NCBI RefSeq assembly: GCF_020539865.1
Contig: NZ_JAJBQV010000005.1
Coordinates: 1 to 64,000, forward strand
DNA length: 64,000 nucleotides
Source of the DNA: Megasphaera elsdenii
GTDB lineage: Bacteria > Bacillota > Negativicutes > Veillonellales > Megasphaeraceae
Direction of reading: 5' to 3'
The notes beneath the pieces were generated by a model. It had not been told where the DNA came from. It saw only the letters and a program-made list of their open reading frames with translations, and searched no databases. Positions 35,519 to 43,275 of the stretch are shown here, in pieces (positions within the stretch are counted from its first letter, which is position 1; each line of letters opens with the position of its first letter). The position numbers were made by a program, and so were the translations under genes.

Positions 35519-36667
35519 TTATCTGAGGATGGCGCCAGAGATAACCATCTGCTGTACCTGGTTGGTACCTTCGTAGATCTGAGTGATCTTAGCGTCGCGC
35601 ATGTAGCGTTCAACCGGATATTCGCGAGTGAAGCCATAGCCGCCGAATACCTGGACAGCATCGGTGGTAACCTGCATAGCTACGTCAGAAGCGTATTTCT
35701 TAGCGATAGCTGCGTCTACAGAGTAGGATTTAACGTCAGGCTGAGCCATTTTCCAAGCTGCTTTGTAGACAGCGAGGCGAGCCGTTTCGATTTTGAGTTT
35801 CATGTCAGCGAGCATGAAGCTGATAGCCTGGAATTTAGCAATCGGTTTACCGAACTGCGTACGTTCTTTAGCATACTGAACAGCTGCATTGTAAGCGCCT
35901 TCAGCAATGCCGAGAGCCTGTGCGCCAACGCCAACACGGCCGCCGTCGAGGGTCATCATAGCAATCTTGAAGCCTTCGCCTTCTTTGCCAAGGAGATTTT
36001 CAGCCGGAACTTTTACGTTCTGGAATACGAGTTCACGCTGTACAGAAGCGCGGATACCCATTTTCACTTCTTCTTTGCCATAAGTGAAGCCTTCCATGCC
36101 TTTTTCGAGGATGAAAGCGCTCATGCCTTTAGCGCCTTTGGATTTGTCCGTGGAAGCGAATACGACCGTAACGTCAGCTTCGCCACCGTTGGTGTTGAAG
36201 ACTTTGGAGCCGTTCAAGGTGTAGCTGCCATCTTCGTTTTTCGTAGCAACGGTAGAGCCGTTCAAAGCGTCGGTACCAGCGTTCGGTTCAGTAAGGCCGA
36301 AAGCGCCGAGTTTTGTGCCTTCTGCGAGGGGTTTGAGGAATTTAGCTTTCTGTTCAGCTGTGCCAAATTTCCAGATCGGCCAGGAGCAGAGCATGGTGTG
36401 TACTTCAAAGCTGAGAGCGATGGACGGGTCAACTTTAGCGACTTCTTCGCAAGCAACTGCGAGGCTGAGGAAGTCAGCACCTACGCCACCGTTTTCTTCT
36501 TCCCAAGGAATACCGAGAAGGCCGAGAGTACCCATTTCGTCAAGGATAGCACGATCGAAAACTTCTTTTTCGTCACGATCTTTGACAGTGGGAGCTAATT
36601 TTTTTTCTGCGAAATCTTTTGCGAGATTTGCAATATCTTGCTGTAATTCAGAAAGTTTGAATTCCAT
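35519..36667 (-). CDS. Acyl-CoA dehydrogenase, candidate acryloyl-CoA reductase
   Basis: This 382-aa flavoprotein of the short-chain acyl-CoA dehydrogenase family has the catalytic base E366 in QIYEGTNQVQ and the FAD-binding GLTEPNAGTDA segment. It differs from the M. elsdenii butyryl-CoA dehydrogenase I remember, so it is a paralogue. Its place after lcdB makes acryloyl-CoA to propionyl-CoA reduction the likely role, probably with an electron-transferring flavoprotein encoded elsewhere; butyryl-CoA activity is the alternative. The ATG at 36667 follows TAGGAGG. A 205-base structured gap separates it from lcdB. Confidence 0.9.
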   Translation of the reverse strand: MEFKLSELQQDIANLAKDFAEKKLAPTVKDRDEKEVFDRAILDEMGTLGLLGIPWEEENGGVGADFLSLAVACEEVAKVDPSIALSFEVHTMLCSWPIWKFGTAEQKAKFLKPLAEGTKLGAFGLTEPNAGTDALNGSTVATKNEDGSYTLNGSKVFNTNGGEADVTVVFASTDKSKGAKGMSAFILEKGMEGFTYGKEEVKMGIRASVQRELVFQNVKVPAENLLGKEGEGFKIAMMTLDGGRVGVGAQALGIAEGAYNAAVQYAKERTQFGKPIAKFQAISFMLADMKLKIETARLAVYKAAWKMAQPDVKSYSVDAAIAKKYASDVAMQVTTDAVQVFGGYGFTREYPVERYMRDAKITQIYEGTNQVQQMVISGAILR

Positions 36668-36712
36668 GATTGAGTTTCCTCCTAATAGATTATATATGGT
36701 TTTATGTTTTTA

Positions 36713-36784
36713 TTTAAAAACGGCAGAGCCGTCTTTAAAGCATCATTGACAGCTTGCAGCCCCATAAATTGGGGCCGCAAGCTG
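36713..36784 (-). other. Two hairpins between lcdB and the acyl-CoA dehydrogenase gene
   Basis: Hairpin one (36713-36739) pairs TTTAAA.ACGGC with GCCGT.TTTAAA and on the minus strand is followed by a U-rich tract, like a weak terminator. Hairpin two (36750-36784) pairs CAGCTTGC.GCCCC with GGGGC.GCAAGCTG and has no U-run. They may set the ratio of dehydratase to reductase mRNA. The rest of the 205-base gap shows nothing else. Confidence 0.6.
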
Positions 36785-36872
36785 CAAATCAGTCTGCCCG
36801 AAAACAGGCAATGTATCATGTAGCAGGCACCTTTCGGAGTCCCACCCAGATGTTTGATGGTTCAGGCAATGC

Positions 36873-37991
36873 TTAGAGAATTTCCGAGAAAGCCTGGATA
36901 CGGGTGCGGAGCTGTTCGAGGGACGGAGACTCGATGTCGAGGTCGAGAACCGTGTAACGAACGCCAGCAGCTTCGAATTCCGGTTTGTAAATCGGATAGT
37001 CGAATTCTTCAGGATCGCAGAAACGCATCATGCAAATGACGACAGCGTCAGCATTGTATTTCTTAGTCATGTCGATGAGCATCTGGCCACGCGGTTTGTC
37101 TTCATTCAAAGCAAGCGGGCAGCCATCGAAGTCCTGCCACTGCTGAGCGAGCTGTTCGAGAGGATCGATGCCGGACGGTACGTCAGTACGGAACTGGCGG
37201 GATTCCTGAGCGAGGTCGTCAGCGACAACAGCGATGTTGAATTCGCTGAAGATGTTGAGGAATTCATCCGGTTCTGCCATGATACCGGAGAGGATGACTT
37301 TTTTGCCATTCCACGGCTGTACCGGTTCTTTCTTAACAGCGTCGATAAGTTCGCGGACCAAAGCGGTGTGTTCAGCTTTATCCATGAACCAACGAGCTTT
37401 GATGACGTCATGACGTTTTACCGGAGTGAAGATCTGCGGGTACTGAGCAGCTACGTCGCAGAATTCACGCATAACCTGACGGTTTTCGTTGTATACTTTG
37501 ATAGCTTCCTGGATAGCCAGGTCGGAGATTTTTACGTCGAGGATACGTTCCAATTCAGTGCGGACATGTTCGTATTCAGCTTTGAGGAAATCGACAGCCG
37601 GGCGAATCTTACGGTTCTGCGGCTGTGTGAAGACGATGACCGGAGCTTTGCCGTGCCATTTCTGGCTCATGCAGCGAAGGGTATCGCAAGGAACGGAGAA
37701 GATAACAGCGTCGAGGCAGTCATAGGTGCCGTTGAGCTGAAGTTCCATGTCAGCCTGCATCAAGGAACAAGCGAACGGAGGAAGGTATGTACGAGCTGCG
37801 GAAATCTGCGGGTTCTGAGAACCGAACATACCTACAGGGAGGTAGCCTGCAGCATATACGATTTCTTCCGGAGCGTAGTACGGCATCATGCCTACGAGGC
37901 CTTTACCCTGTTTTTTATAATTCAAAACCGTCTTCTGGGGATGGTTGGATACTTCCTGTAATTTGCTGATAAGTTCGTCGATCTGACTCAT
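36873..37991 (-). CDS. lcdB: Lactoyl-CoA dehydratase beta subunit
   Basis: LcdB is the smaller subunit (372 aa) of the oxygen-sensitive (R)-lactoyl-CoA dehydratase, which makes acryloyl-CoA through a ketyl radical. It belongs to the HgdB/HadC family of 2-hydroxyacyl-CoA dehydratases. Conserved landmarks are YYAPEEIVYAAGYLPVGMFG near the N terminus, cysteines in FACSLMQ and SVPCDTLRCM, and CDPEEFDYP near the end. Its ATG overlaps the lcdA stop by one base (TAATG), which couples translation for equal subunit supply. Confidence 0.95.
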   Translation of the reverse strand: MSQIDELISKLQEVSNHPQKTVLNYKKQGKGLVGMMPYYAPEEIVYAAGYLPVGMFGSQNPQISAARTYLPPFACSLMQADMELQLNGTYDCLDAVIFSVPCDTLRCMSQKWHGKAPVIVFTQPQNRKIRPAVDFLKAEYEHVRTELERILDVKISDLAIQEAIKVYNENRQVMREFCDVAAQYPQIFTPVKRHDVIKARWFMDKAEHTALVRELIDAVKKEPVQPWNGKKVILSGIMAEPDEFLNIFSEFNIAVVADDLAQESRQFRTDVPSGIDPLEQLAQQWQDFDGCPLALNEDKPRGQMLIDMTKKYNADAVVICMMRFCDPEEFDYPIYKPEFEAAGVRYTVLDLDIESPSLEQLRTRIQAFSEIL

Positions 37992-39277
37992 TAGTGGTTT
38001 CCTCCTTCATTGGCTTTTTTGTCTGCCATCATTTCTGCCAAAGCTTCTACGCGTGTATCGAACTGTGCTTCCGAGAAGTTACGAGCATCGGTCTGGTCAC
38101 CGTCGAAGATAACGTACGGTACGCCGAGGTTCTTCTGGATGCGCTGGCCGCCTTCGTTGTTGAGGAGGCTCATGTTCTTGCAGGAACGGTTCTGATGCAT
38201 AATCAAGCCGTCGCATTTGCCATCGCGGACAACTTTTTCAAGAACAGCACCACGCTGTTCGAGGCAGCAGTTGATGTATGTACGGGAATAAGCTTCTGCC
38301 ATGGATTCGAGGTCGCCCGGTTCGTAGGAAACGTCCCACATGCCAGGATAAGCGGAACCAGTCATGAGAGCGCCCTGGCCTTTGAGTTCTTTGAAGGTGT
38401 GGCCGAGAGCAATCCAAACAGCGATACCTTCCCAGGTAACACGAGATTTTTCGTTATCGCCGAAAGCCCATTTTTTATTTGCAACTTTTTCGTCCAATTC
38501 TTTGAGGAATTTGTTGAACGTGATTTCAGAATAGTTCAAGGAACGAGCAGCAACGGCGAGGCCCATGTAGTTGAAGAGGTCGAAGCCATTGAGCGGCGAC
38601 GGTTTGTACTGGAAGTACGTAGCGATTTTGTTCCAAGCAGCGATGGAGCGCTGTGTCTGTTTCTGTACTTCGAAGAATTTGTCATAGTCGAAAGGACGGC
38701 CGCAGAGATCTTCGAGCTGTTTGATAGCGTGTTTGAATTCGCCGACGATGTACTGTTTAGCGTGTTTCGTGACAGGGAATTCATGGTTGAACGGTACGTC
38801 GATGTTGATGAGAGGTACGTTCAATTCTTTAGCCAAGTTTTCATACCATTTGAGCAAGGTATTGCAGATGTTGTTGCAAGTGAGGACAACATCCGGAAGG
38901 GGAATCGGGGAAGCCGGGGAGTTTTTGAGGACTTCCGGCGTTTCGCCTGTCAGAGCCTGCTGTTTGAGGAGTTCCATGTAGCCCATGTTGACGCGGCAGT
39001 AGGAACAGATATCCTGGTTGTAACCTTTGTTTTCAGCAACTTCGAGCATTGCCGGAGCACCGTGACGGGCACCAATACCAGCTGCGTGTGTTTCCGGATA
39101 GACGATGGCGATATCCATAGCCGTGCAGAATTCCGGAGGAGCAACAGAAGCGGACCAGCAAACAAGGCGGCCTTCTTTTTTCGCTTTACGTGCGTCTTCA
39201 TCGACTTTCGGCAAGAAGTAACCAAGGGCTTCCTTGGAGCTCATGCTTTCAATATCTACTGTTTTTTCTTCACTCAT
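37991..39277 (-). CDS. lcdA: Lactoyl-CoA dehydratase alpha subunit
   Basis: LcdA (428 aa) pairs with LcdB in the iron-sulfur core of lactoyl-CoA dehydratase. It is of the HgdA/HadB family, and its length matches Clostridium propionicum LcdA as I recall it. The cluster-ligand region includes CSYCRVNMG and LTCNNICNTL, and the C-terminal half carries LIMHQNRSCKNMS. The ATG at 39277 follows AAAGGAGAG. It lies 21 bases after lcdC. Electrons enter from LcdC after ATP hydrolysis, and the system works only without oxygen. Confidence 0.95.
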   Translation of the reverse strand: MSEEKTVDIESMSSKEALGYFLPKVDEDARKAKKEGRLVCWSASVAPPEFCTAMDIAIVYPETHAAGIGARHGAPAMLEVAENKGYNQDICSYCRVNMGYMELLKQQALTGETPEVLKNSPASPIPLPDVVLTCNNICNTLLKWYENLAKELNVPLINIDVPFNHEFPVTKHAKQYIVGEFKHAIKQLEDLCGRPFDYDKFFEVQKQTQRSIAAWNKIATYFQYKPSPLNGFDLFNYMGLAVAARSLNYSEITFNKFLKELDEKVANKKWAFGDNEKSRVTWEGIAVWIALGHTFKELKGQGALMTGSAYPGMWDVSYEPGDLESMAEAYSRTYINCCLEQRGAVLEKVVRDGKCDGLIMHQNRSCKNMSLLNNEGGQRIQKNLGVPYVIFDGDQTDARNFSEAQFDTRVEALAEMMADKKANEGGNH

Positions 39278-39298
39278 GATTTTGTTCTCTCCTTTGAC

Positions 39299-40075
39299 TT
39301 ATTTCTTGATTTTATCATAAGCAATCAAAGCAGCTCCGAGAGCACCCACCGCTTGGGGATGCAGAGCAACTCTGACAGGGATACCTAATTCTTTCGATAC
39401 GGCATCGACGACACCGGGATCGCGGGAGCCACCGCCGGTCATGGTCAGGTCTTCACCAACACCGACACGGCGTACGAGGGCGCAGGCCTTAGCGGCGATA
39501 GACTGATGGACACCGGCTACGATGTCTTCTTTCGGGATATTCTTGGAAAGAAGGGAAATGACTTCCGATTCAGCAAAAACCGTGCAGGTACTGCTGACGG
39601 CAGCGGGATGCTTCGACTTGAAGTACCAGTCTCCCATTTCAGACATTGGGATTTCCAGTACCTTCGACATGACGTCGAGGAAACGACCTGTACCAGCGGC
39701 GCATTTGTCGTTCATAGCAAACTGCATGACCAAGCCTTGACCATTCAATTTAATGGACTTGACGTCCTGACCACCGATATCGAGGATAGTCGTCGTACCA
39801 GGGCATTCAAAGAGTGCCCCTTTGGCATGGCACGTGATTTCGCTGACTTCGCCTTTGGCGCAGCTGACATTGAAACGGCCATAGCCCGTGGCAATGATAT
39901 TCGCCATGTCTTCAATTTTCAGGTTAGTACCTTTGAAGACTTCGTCCAGGACGCGTTCCGGACCGGTCGATCCAGTACCGATTTCAACGACGGCATGGGC
40001 GATAATTTTCTTGCCATCTTCCAAAATGACGGATTTAGAAGAAGACGAACCAACATCGATTCCGAGAGTATACAT
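39299..40075 (-). CDS. lcdC: 2-hydroxyacyl-CoA dehydratase activator
   Basis: LcdC (258 aa) is the ATP-dependent archerase of the HgdC/HadI family: a homodimer with one 4Fe-4S cluster between subunits that fires a single electron into LcdAB. The ASKHA-fold nucleotide motifs are LGIDVGSSSSKSVIL at the start and ILDIGGQDVK in the middle. The two cluster cysteines are in DKCAAGTGRFL and SSTCTVFAES. I use the ATG at 40075, six bases after AAGGTG; a GTG nine bases earlier is in frame but overlaps the ribosome site. Confidence 0.95.
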   Translation of the reverse strand: MYTLGIDVGSSSSKSVILEDGKKIIAHAVVEIGTGSTGPERVLDEVFKGTNLKIEDMANIIATGYGRFNVSCAKGEVSEITCHAKGALFECPGTTTILDIGGQDVKSIKLNGQGLVMQFAMNDKCAAGTGRFLDVMSKVLEIPMSEMGDWYFKSKHPAAVSSTCTVFAESEVISLLSKNIPKEDIVAGVHQSIAAKACALVRRVGVGEDLTMTGGGSRDPGVVDAVSKELGIPVRVALHPQAVGALGAALIAYDKIKK

Positions 40076-40099
40076 GATGGTCACCTTTTTTCACAAAAA

Positions 40100-41014
40100 T
40101 CAATTCTGAAACGGATTGGGATTGCTGCGATTAATGGGCGCAACGGTTTGGACGTATTCGACGAGGATACCGGCGTCCGTGCTGGGGCGGCGGAAGTTGA
40201 CGACGATGTCGTCCGTACCTTGAACGGCCTTCTTTTCCAGCATGCAGCCTTCTTGCTGGCCTTCCATGATCTGACGTACTTTTTCGACGTCGTCGACTTC
40301 AAAGGCAATGTGGGCAATGCCGCCCTTGCCGTGATTGAAGTCTTTCAGGACACCTTCGCGAGGGATGATGAATTCAATGGGCGTGCTGTTCTTATCTTTT
40401 TTGGTAAAGATGAGGTCGGCATGGTAGGCGTCGACGAAGCCGGAATAGTCGACTTCAAGGCCATTCGTTTCTATGAAATCACGAGCCTTTTCCAAGGTCG
40501 GCAGGACGATGCCGATATGGTGCAGCCGCATGGGATGCCACAGTTCGCGAAGCTTTCCTTTTTCGGCGCCCATGGTCTTTACGAAGGGATCTTCGCCGCG
40601 GCCCGTAATGGGGGCCGTCGTCTGAACGTATTCGACGAGGATGCCCTGGTTGGTCGAAGGACGGCGGAAGTTGACGATGATGTCGTCCGTCCCCTGCACG
40701 GCTTTCTGTTCCAGCATGCAGCCCGGGCACTTAGCTTCCATTTCTTTACGGACGCCTTCGACGTCGTCGACTTCAAAAGCGATGTGAGCGATGCCGCCGC
40801 GGCCACCGTTGAACTTGGTAAGGACACCGGAGTGCGGGATGATCATTTCAATCGGGCTTGCATAGTCACCGAATTTGGTGAAGATGAGGTCGGCCTGGTA
40901 GGCGTCGACATAACCGGCATAGTCGATTTCAAGGCCGTTATTCTGCATGAATTGGTGGGCTTTTTCTAACGTCGGCAAGACGATGCCTACGTGATGGAGT
41001 CTCATTGGTTTCAT
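40100..41014 (-). CDS. Tandem VOC-domain protein, methylmalonyl-CoA epimerase-like; candidate lactoyl-CoA epimerase
   Basis: This 304-aa protein is two near-identical vicinal-oxygen-chelate modules joined head to tail (about 4-132 and 162-290) with an exact offset of 158 residues. Each keeps a full putative metal set: H8, E56, H77, E128 in the first and H166, E214, H235, E286 in the second. The motifs (LHHVGIVLPTLEKA, GGIAHIAFEVDDVE, GILVEYVQ) are those of methylmalonyl-CoA epimerase. It lies 26 bases after pct and 24 before lcdC in the acrylate operon. Lactoyl-CoA epimerisation would fit, since LcdAB is specific for the R form; this is inference. A methylmalonyl-CoA or glyoxalase role is the alternative. 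Confidence 0.85.
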   Translation of the reverse strand: MKPMRLHHVGIVLPTLEKAHQFMQNNGLEIDYAGYVDAYQADLIFTKFGDYASPIEMIIPHSGVLTKFNGGRGGIAHIAFEVDDVEGVRKEMEAKCPGCMLEQKAVQGTDDIIVNFRRPSTNQGILVEYVQTTAPITGRGEDPFVKTMGAEKGKLRELWHPMRLHHIGIVLPTLEKARDFIETNGLEVDYSGFVDAYHADLIFTKKDKNSTPIEFIIPREGVLKDFNHGKGGIAHIAFEVDDVEKVRQIMEGQQEGCMLEKKAVQGTDDIVVNFRRPSTDAGILVEYVQTVAPINRSNPNPFQN

Positions 41015-41040
41015 AGTAAGGTCTCCTTTACAGCAGAGAT

Positions 41041-42594
41041 TTATTTTTTCAGTCCCATGGGACCGTCCTGGAAGAGGCGGGCATCCATGAGTTTCGGATT
41101 ATCAATAATCGGCTTGAAGTCCATGTGAGCGAGGACATCTTTTTCAATATCAATGCCCGGTGCGACTTCGATGAGTTTCAAGCCTTCTTTAGTCAGTTCG
41201 AATACGCAGCGTTCCGTGATGTAGAGGACGTGTTTGCCGTTGCGGGCTGCATAAGAACCGTTGAAAGTAATCTGATCGACTGCTTTGATGAACTTCTTGG
41301 CTTTGCCTTCCTGGAGGATTTTGACTTTGCCATCTTCAACAGCGATTTTCAAGCCGCCAGCTGTGAACGTGCCGCAGAAGTAAACATTCGGTGTCTGCTG
41401 GGAGATATTCGGGAAACCGCCGCAACCGGCAACGTTCGTACCGAACTTGCTGACGTTGATGTTGCCCGAACCATCGCACTGAGCCAAGCCGAGGTAAGCA
41501 ATGTCCAAGCCGCCGCCATCGTAGAAGTCGAACTGATAAGTATGGTCGATGATGGCATCAGCATTACGGGACGAACCGAAGCGGGCACCGCCCTGCGGTA
41601 CACCACCGATAGCGCCACCTTCGACGGTCAAGGTAATGGTATCAGCGATACCTTCTTCACCGGCAACGGAAGCAACGTATTCCGGAGCGCCGACGCCGAG
41701 GTTGACGACAGCGTTTTCGGCCAATTCCAAAGCACCGCGGCGACCGATGATTTTCTTAGCGCTCATCGGGAGAGCTGCGTCAGCAGCGCCTTCAGGAGCA
41801 CGATGTTCGCCGCTAAGGGACGGATCATATTCGCAGTCATACGTCTGCTGATGGTCTTCCGGAGCAGCTACGACAACGTAATCAACATAGATGCCAGGAA
41901 TCTTGACCATGCGCGGGTCGAGGCTGCCGTGAGCAACGACATCTTTGACCTGGACGACGACTTTACCGCCACAGTTGTGAACGGCCTGGGCTACGGAAGT
42001 GCTTTCAAAAGGCCCGATTTCTTCGTCCATCGTGATGTTGCCGGATTCATCGGCATAGGTGCCGCGGAGGAAAGCTACGTTGACCGGGAAGGTCGGATAG
42101 AAAAGCTGTTCATGACCATCGACTTCAATCAATTTGACCAAGTCTTCTTTCGTTACGTCATTGAGCTTACCGCCGAGCTGACGAGGATCCAAGAAGGTTT
42201 CCAGGCCGATGTCCGTGAAGACGCCGAGCTTGTGACCTGCCAAGGCGCGGAACCAGTGGACCAACGTACCCTGCGAAAAGTTGTAAGCTTCGATTTTGTT
42301 TTCGACAGCCAGTTTACCGATAGCCGGTACTGTCTGCCAGTGGCCGATGATGGCACGTTTCAAAAGACCTGTATGCGCCAGATGTTCAGCAGCACGGCCG
42401 TCGCGTTTGCCCTGAGAACCTGCATAGATGTAGGTCAAGTTCTGCGGCGTGTTCGTGTCTAAGAACCGTTTTTCCAAAGCCTTGGTCAGTGCTTCCGGAT
42501 GGGCGCTGCTGACAAAACCGATAGACGTAATCGTGTCATTATCTTTTACGAGCTGAGCTGCTTGTTCAGCTGTAATGATTTCTACTTTTCTCAT
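41041..42594 (-). CDS. pct: Propionate CoA-transferase
   Basis: Pct (517 aa) moves CoA from propionyl-CoA or acetyl-CoA to lactate, opening and closing the acrylate cycle. It is a class I CoA-transferase with the alpha and beta halves fused. The catalytic glutamate is about E325 in TLTVEGGAIGGVPQGG, where a glutamyl-CoA thioester forms. The N-terminal half has FVSSAHPEAL. The whole sequence looks like M. elsdenii Pct as I remember it. The ATG at 42594 follows AGGAGG. It is the first gene of the minus-strand operon pct-VOC-lcdC-lcdA-lcdB, and a strong promoter lies about 90 bases upstream. Confidence 0.97.
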   Translation of the reverse strand: MRKVEIITAEQAAQLVKDNDTITSIGFVSSAHPEALTKALEKRFLDTNTPQNLTYIYAGSQGKRDGRAAEHLAHTGLLKRAIIGHWQTVPAIGKLAVENKIEAYNFSQGTLVHWFRALAGHKLGVFTDIGLETFLDPRQLGGKLNDVTKEDLVKLIEVDGHEQLFYPTFPVNVAFLRGTYADESGNITMDEEIGPFESTSVAQAVHNCGGKVVVQVKDVVAHGSLDPRMVKIPGIYVDYVVVAAPEDHQQTYDCEYDPSLSGEHRAPEGAADAALPMSAKKIIGRRGALELAENAVVNLGVGAPEYVASVAGEEGIADTITLTVEGGAIGGVPQGGARFGSSRNADAIIDHTYQFDFYDGGGLDIAYLGLAQCDGSGNINVSKFGTNVAGCGGFPNISQQTPNVYFCGTFTAGGLKIAVEDGKVKILQEGKAKKFIKAVDQITFNGSYAARNGKHVLYITERCVFELTKEGLKLIEVAPGIDIEKDVLAHMDFKPIIDNPKLMDARLFQDGPMGLKK

Positions 42595-42685
42595 TACCGT
42601 AACTTCCTCCTGCTAAATGGAATGTATCGACGCTTCTGTCGTATTGCCCTTGTGAAAATTTTCCAAAGGTGAATTACTGACTAGA

Positions 42686-42714
42686 ATGATATCATGTAAA
42701 ATCCATAACGTCAA
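42686..42714 (-). promoter_or_regulatory. pct operon promoter
   Basis: TTGACG (42709-42714) and TATCAT (42686-42691), read on the minus strand, are 17 bases apart. An exact direct repeat AAAATGCA (42739-42746 and 42750-42757, 11-base period) lies about 25 bases upstream of the -35 and could bind an activator. Confidence 0.8.
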
Positions 42715-43050
42715 TGAATAAATCAAGAAAAATTAGTCAAAATGCATGGAAAATGCACAAATCAATTCCGCTTTAGAATTATAAATTTTGATATTTATAA
42801 TTATTTATTAAGTTATTTATTTCAAGTATAATTGGTCGATAAAACGTCTTATAATCTAATATAAAGGGATAAATCAAGTAATATATGGCTTCGATGAAAA
42901 CGATATAATATATCATAAAATCGGAAAACCCTGTAAAACGGCCATGACCAAAAAGTACTGTTAAAAGCCAATCATGATAATTCGTTATAGTATGTGAAAA
43001 GCAGCACTTATTCTTTCGGTTTAAAATAATTCGTAATAAGAATATTTATA
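42715..43050. other. AT-rich region upstream of the pct promoter
   Basis: No gene is visible in this very AT-rich stretch. It contains the AAAATGCA pair near the pct promoter and, at 42986-43000 and 43035-43046, two words shared with the far side of lctP. Confidence 0.45.
42986..43000 (+). repeat. 15-bp inverted pair flanking lctP, left copy
   Basis: TATAGTATGTGAAAA; its exact reverse complement is at 45028-45042. Both are followed, on their own strand, by AATAAGAATATT (after 34 and 17 bases). Confidence 0.65.
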
Positions 43051-43108
43051 ATAAAAAAAAGAAGCTGCCGCAATATGCCCAAACGGCTTAATGCAGCAGC
43101 TTTTTTTA
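43051..43108. terminator. Bidirectional terminator
   Basis: AAGCTGC.GCA pairs with TGC.GCAGCTT around a long loop, with eight A before and seven T after. It isolates lctP from the pct operon. Confidence 0.7.
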
Positions 43109-43115
43109 CACTGCA

Positions 43116-43137
43116 GGGGTCGCCACGTGGACGACCC
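43116..43137. repeat. Dispersed palindromic repeat, copy 6
   Basis: GGGGTCGCCACGTGGACGACCC is centred on CACGTG, like the other copies. Confidence 0.55.
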
Positions 43138-43209
43138 ATTGGATATGGGGCGACGTTCTCCCCAGGAGGGAAAAACATGGGTCATGTATAACGTCTACCT
43201 CGCGTTCCA

Positions 43210-43235
43210 GGCGGGCTTGCCACGTAAGCCCCTAC
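43210..43235. repeat. Dispersed palindromic repeat, copy 7
   Basis: GGCGGGCTTGCCACGTAAGC followed by CCCTAC is the best match to the family consensus. It touches the lctP terminator. Confidence 0.65.
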
Positions 43236-43275
43236 AGAAAAAGGCGCTGTCTTCGTGCGACAGCGCCTTTTTCTT
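43236..43275 (-). terminator. lctP terminator
   Basis: AGAAAAAGGCGCTGTC pairs with GACAGCGCCTTTTTCTT around a 7-base loop. The stem includes the lctP stop codon. Confidence 0.88.

Noticed and set aside
42960-43108. Small RNA ending at the bidirectional terminator
   Set aside because: A T-run is present but no convincing promoter precedes it on the plus strand.
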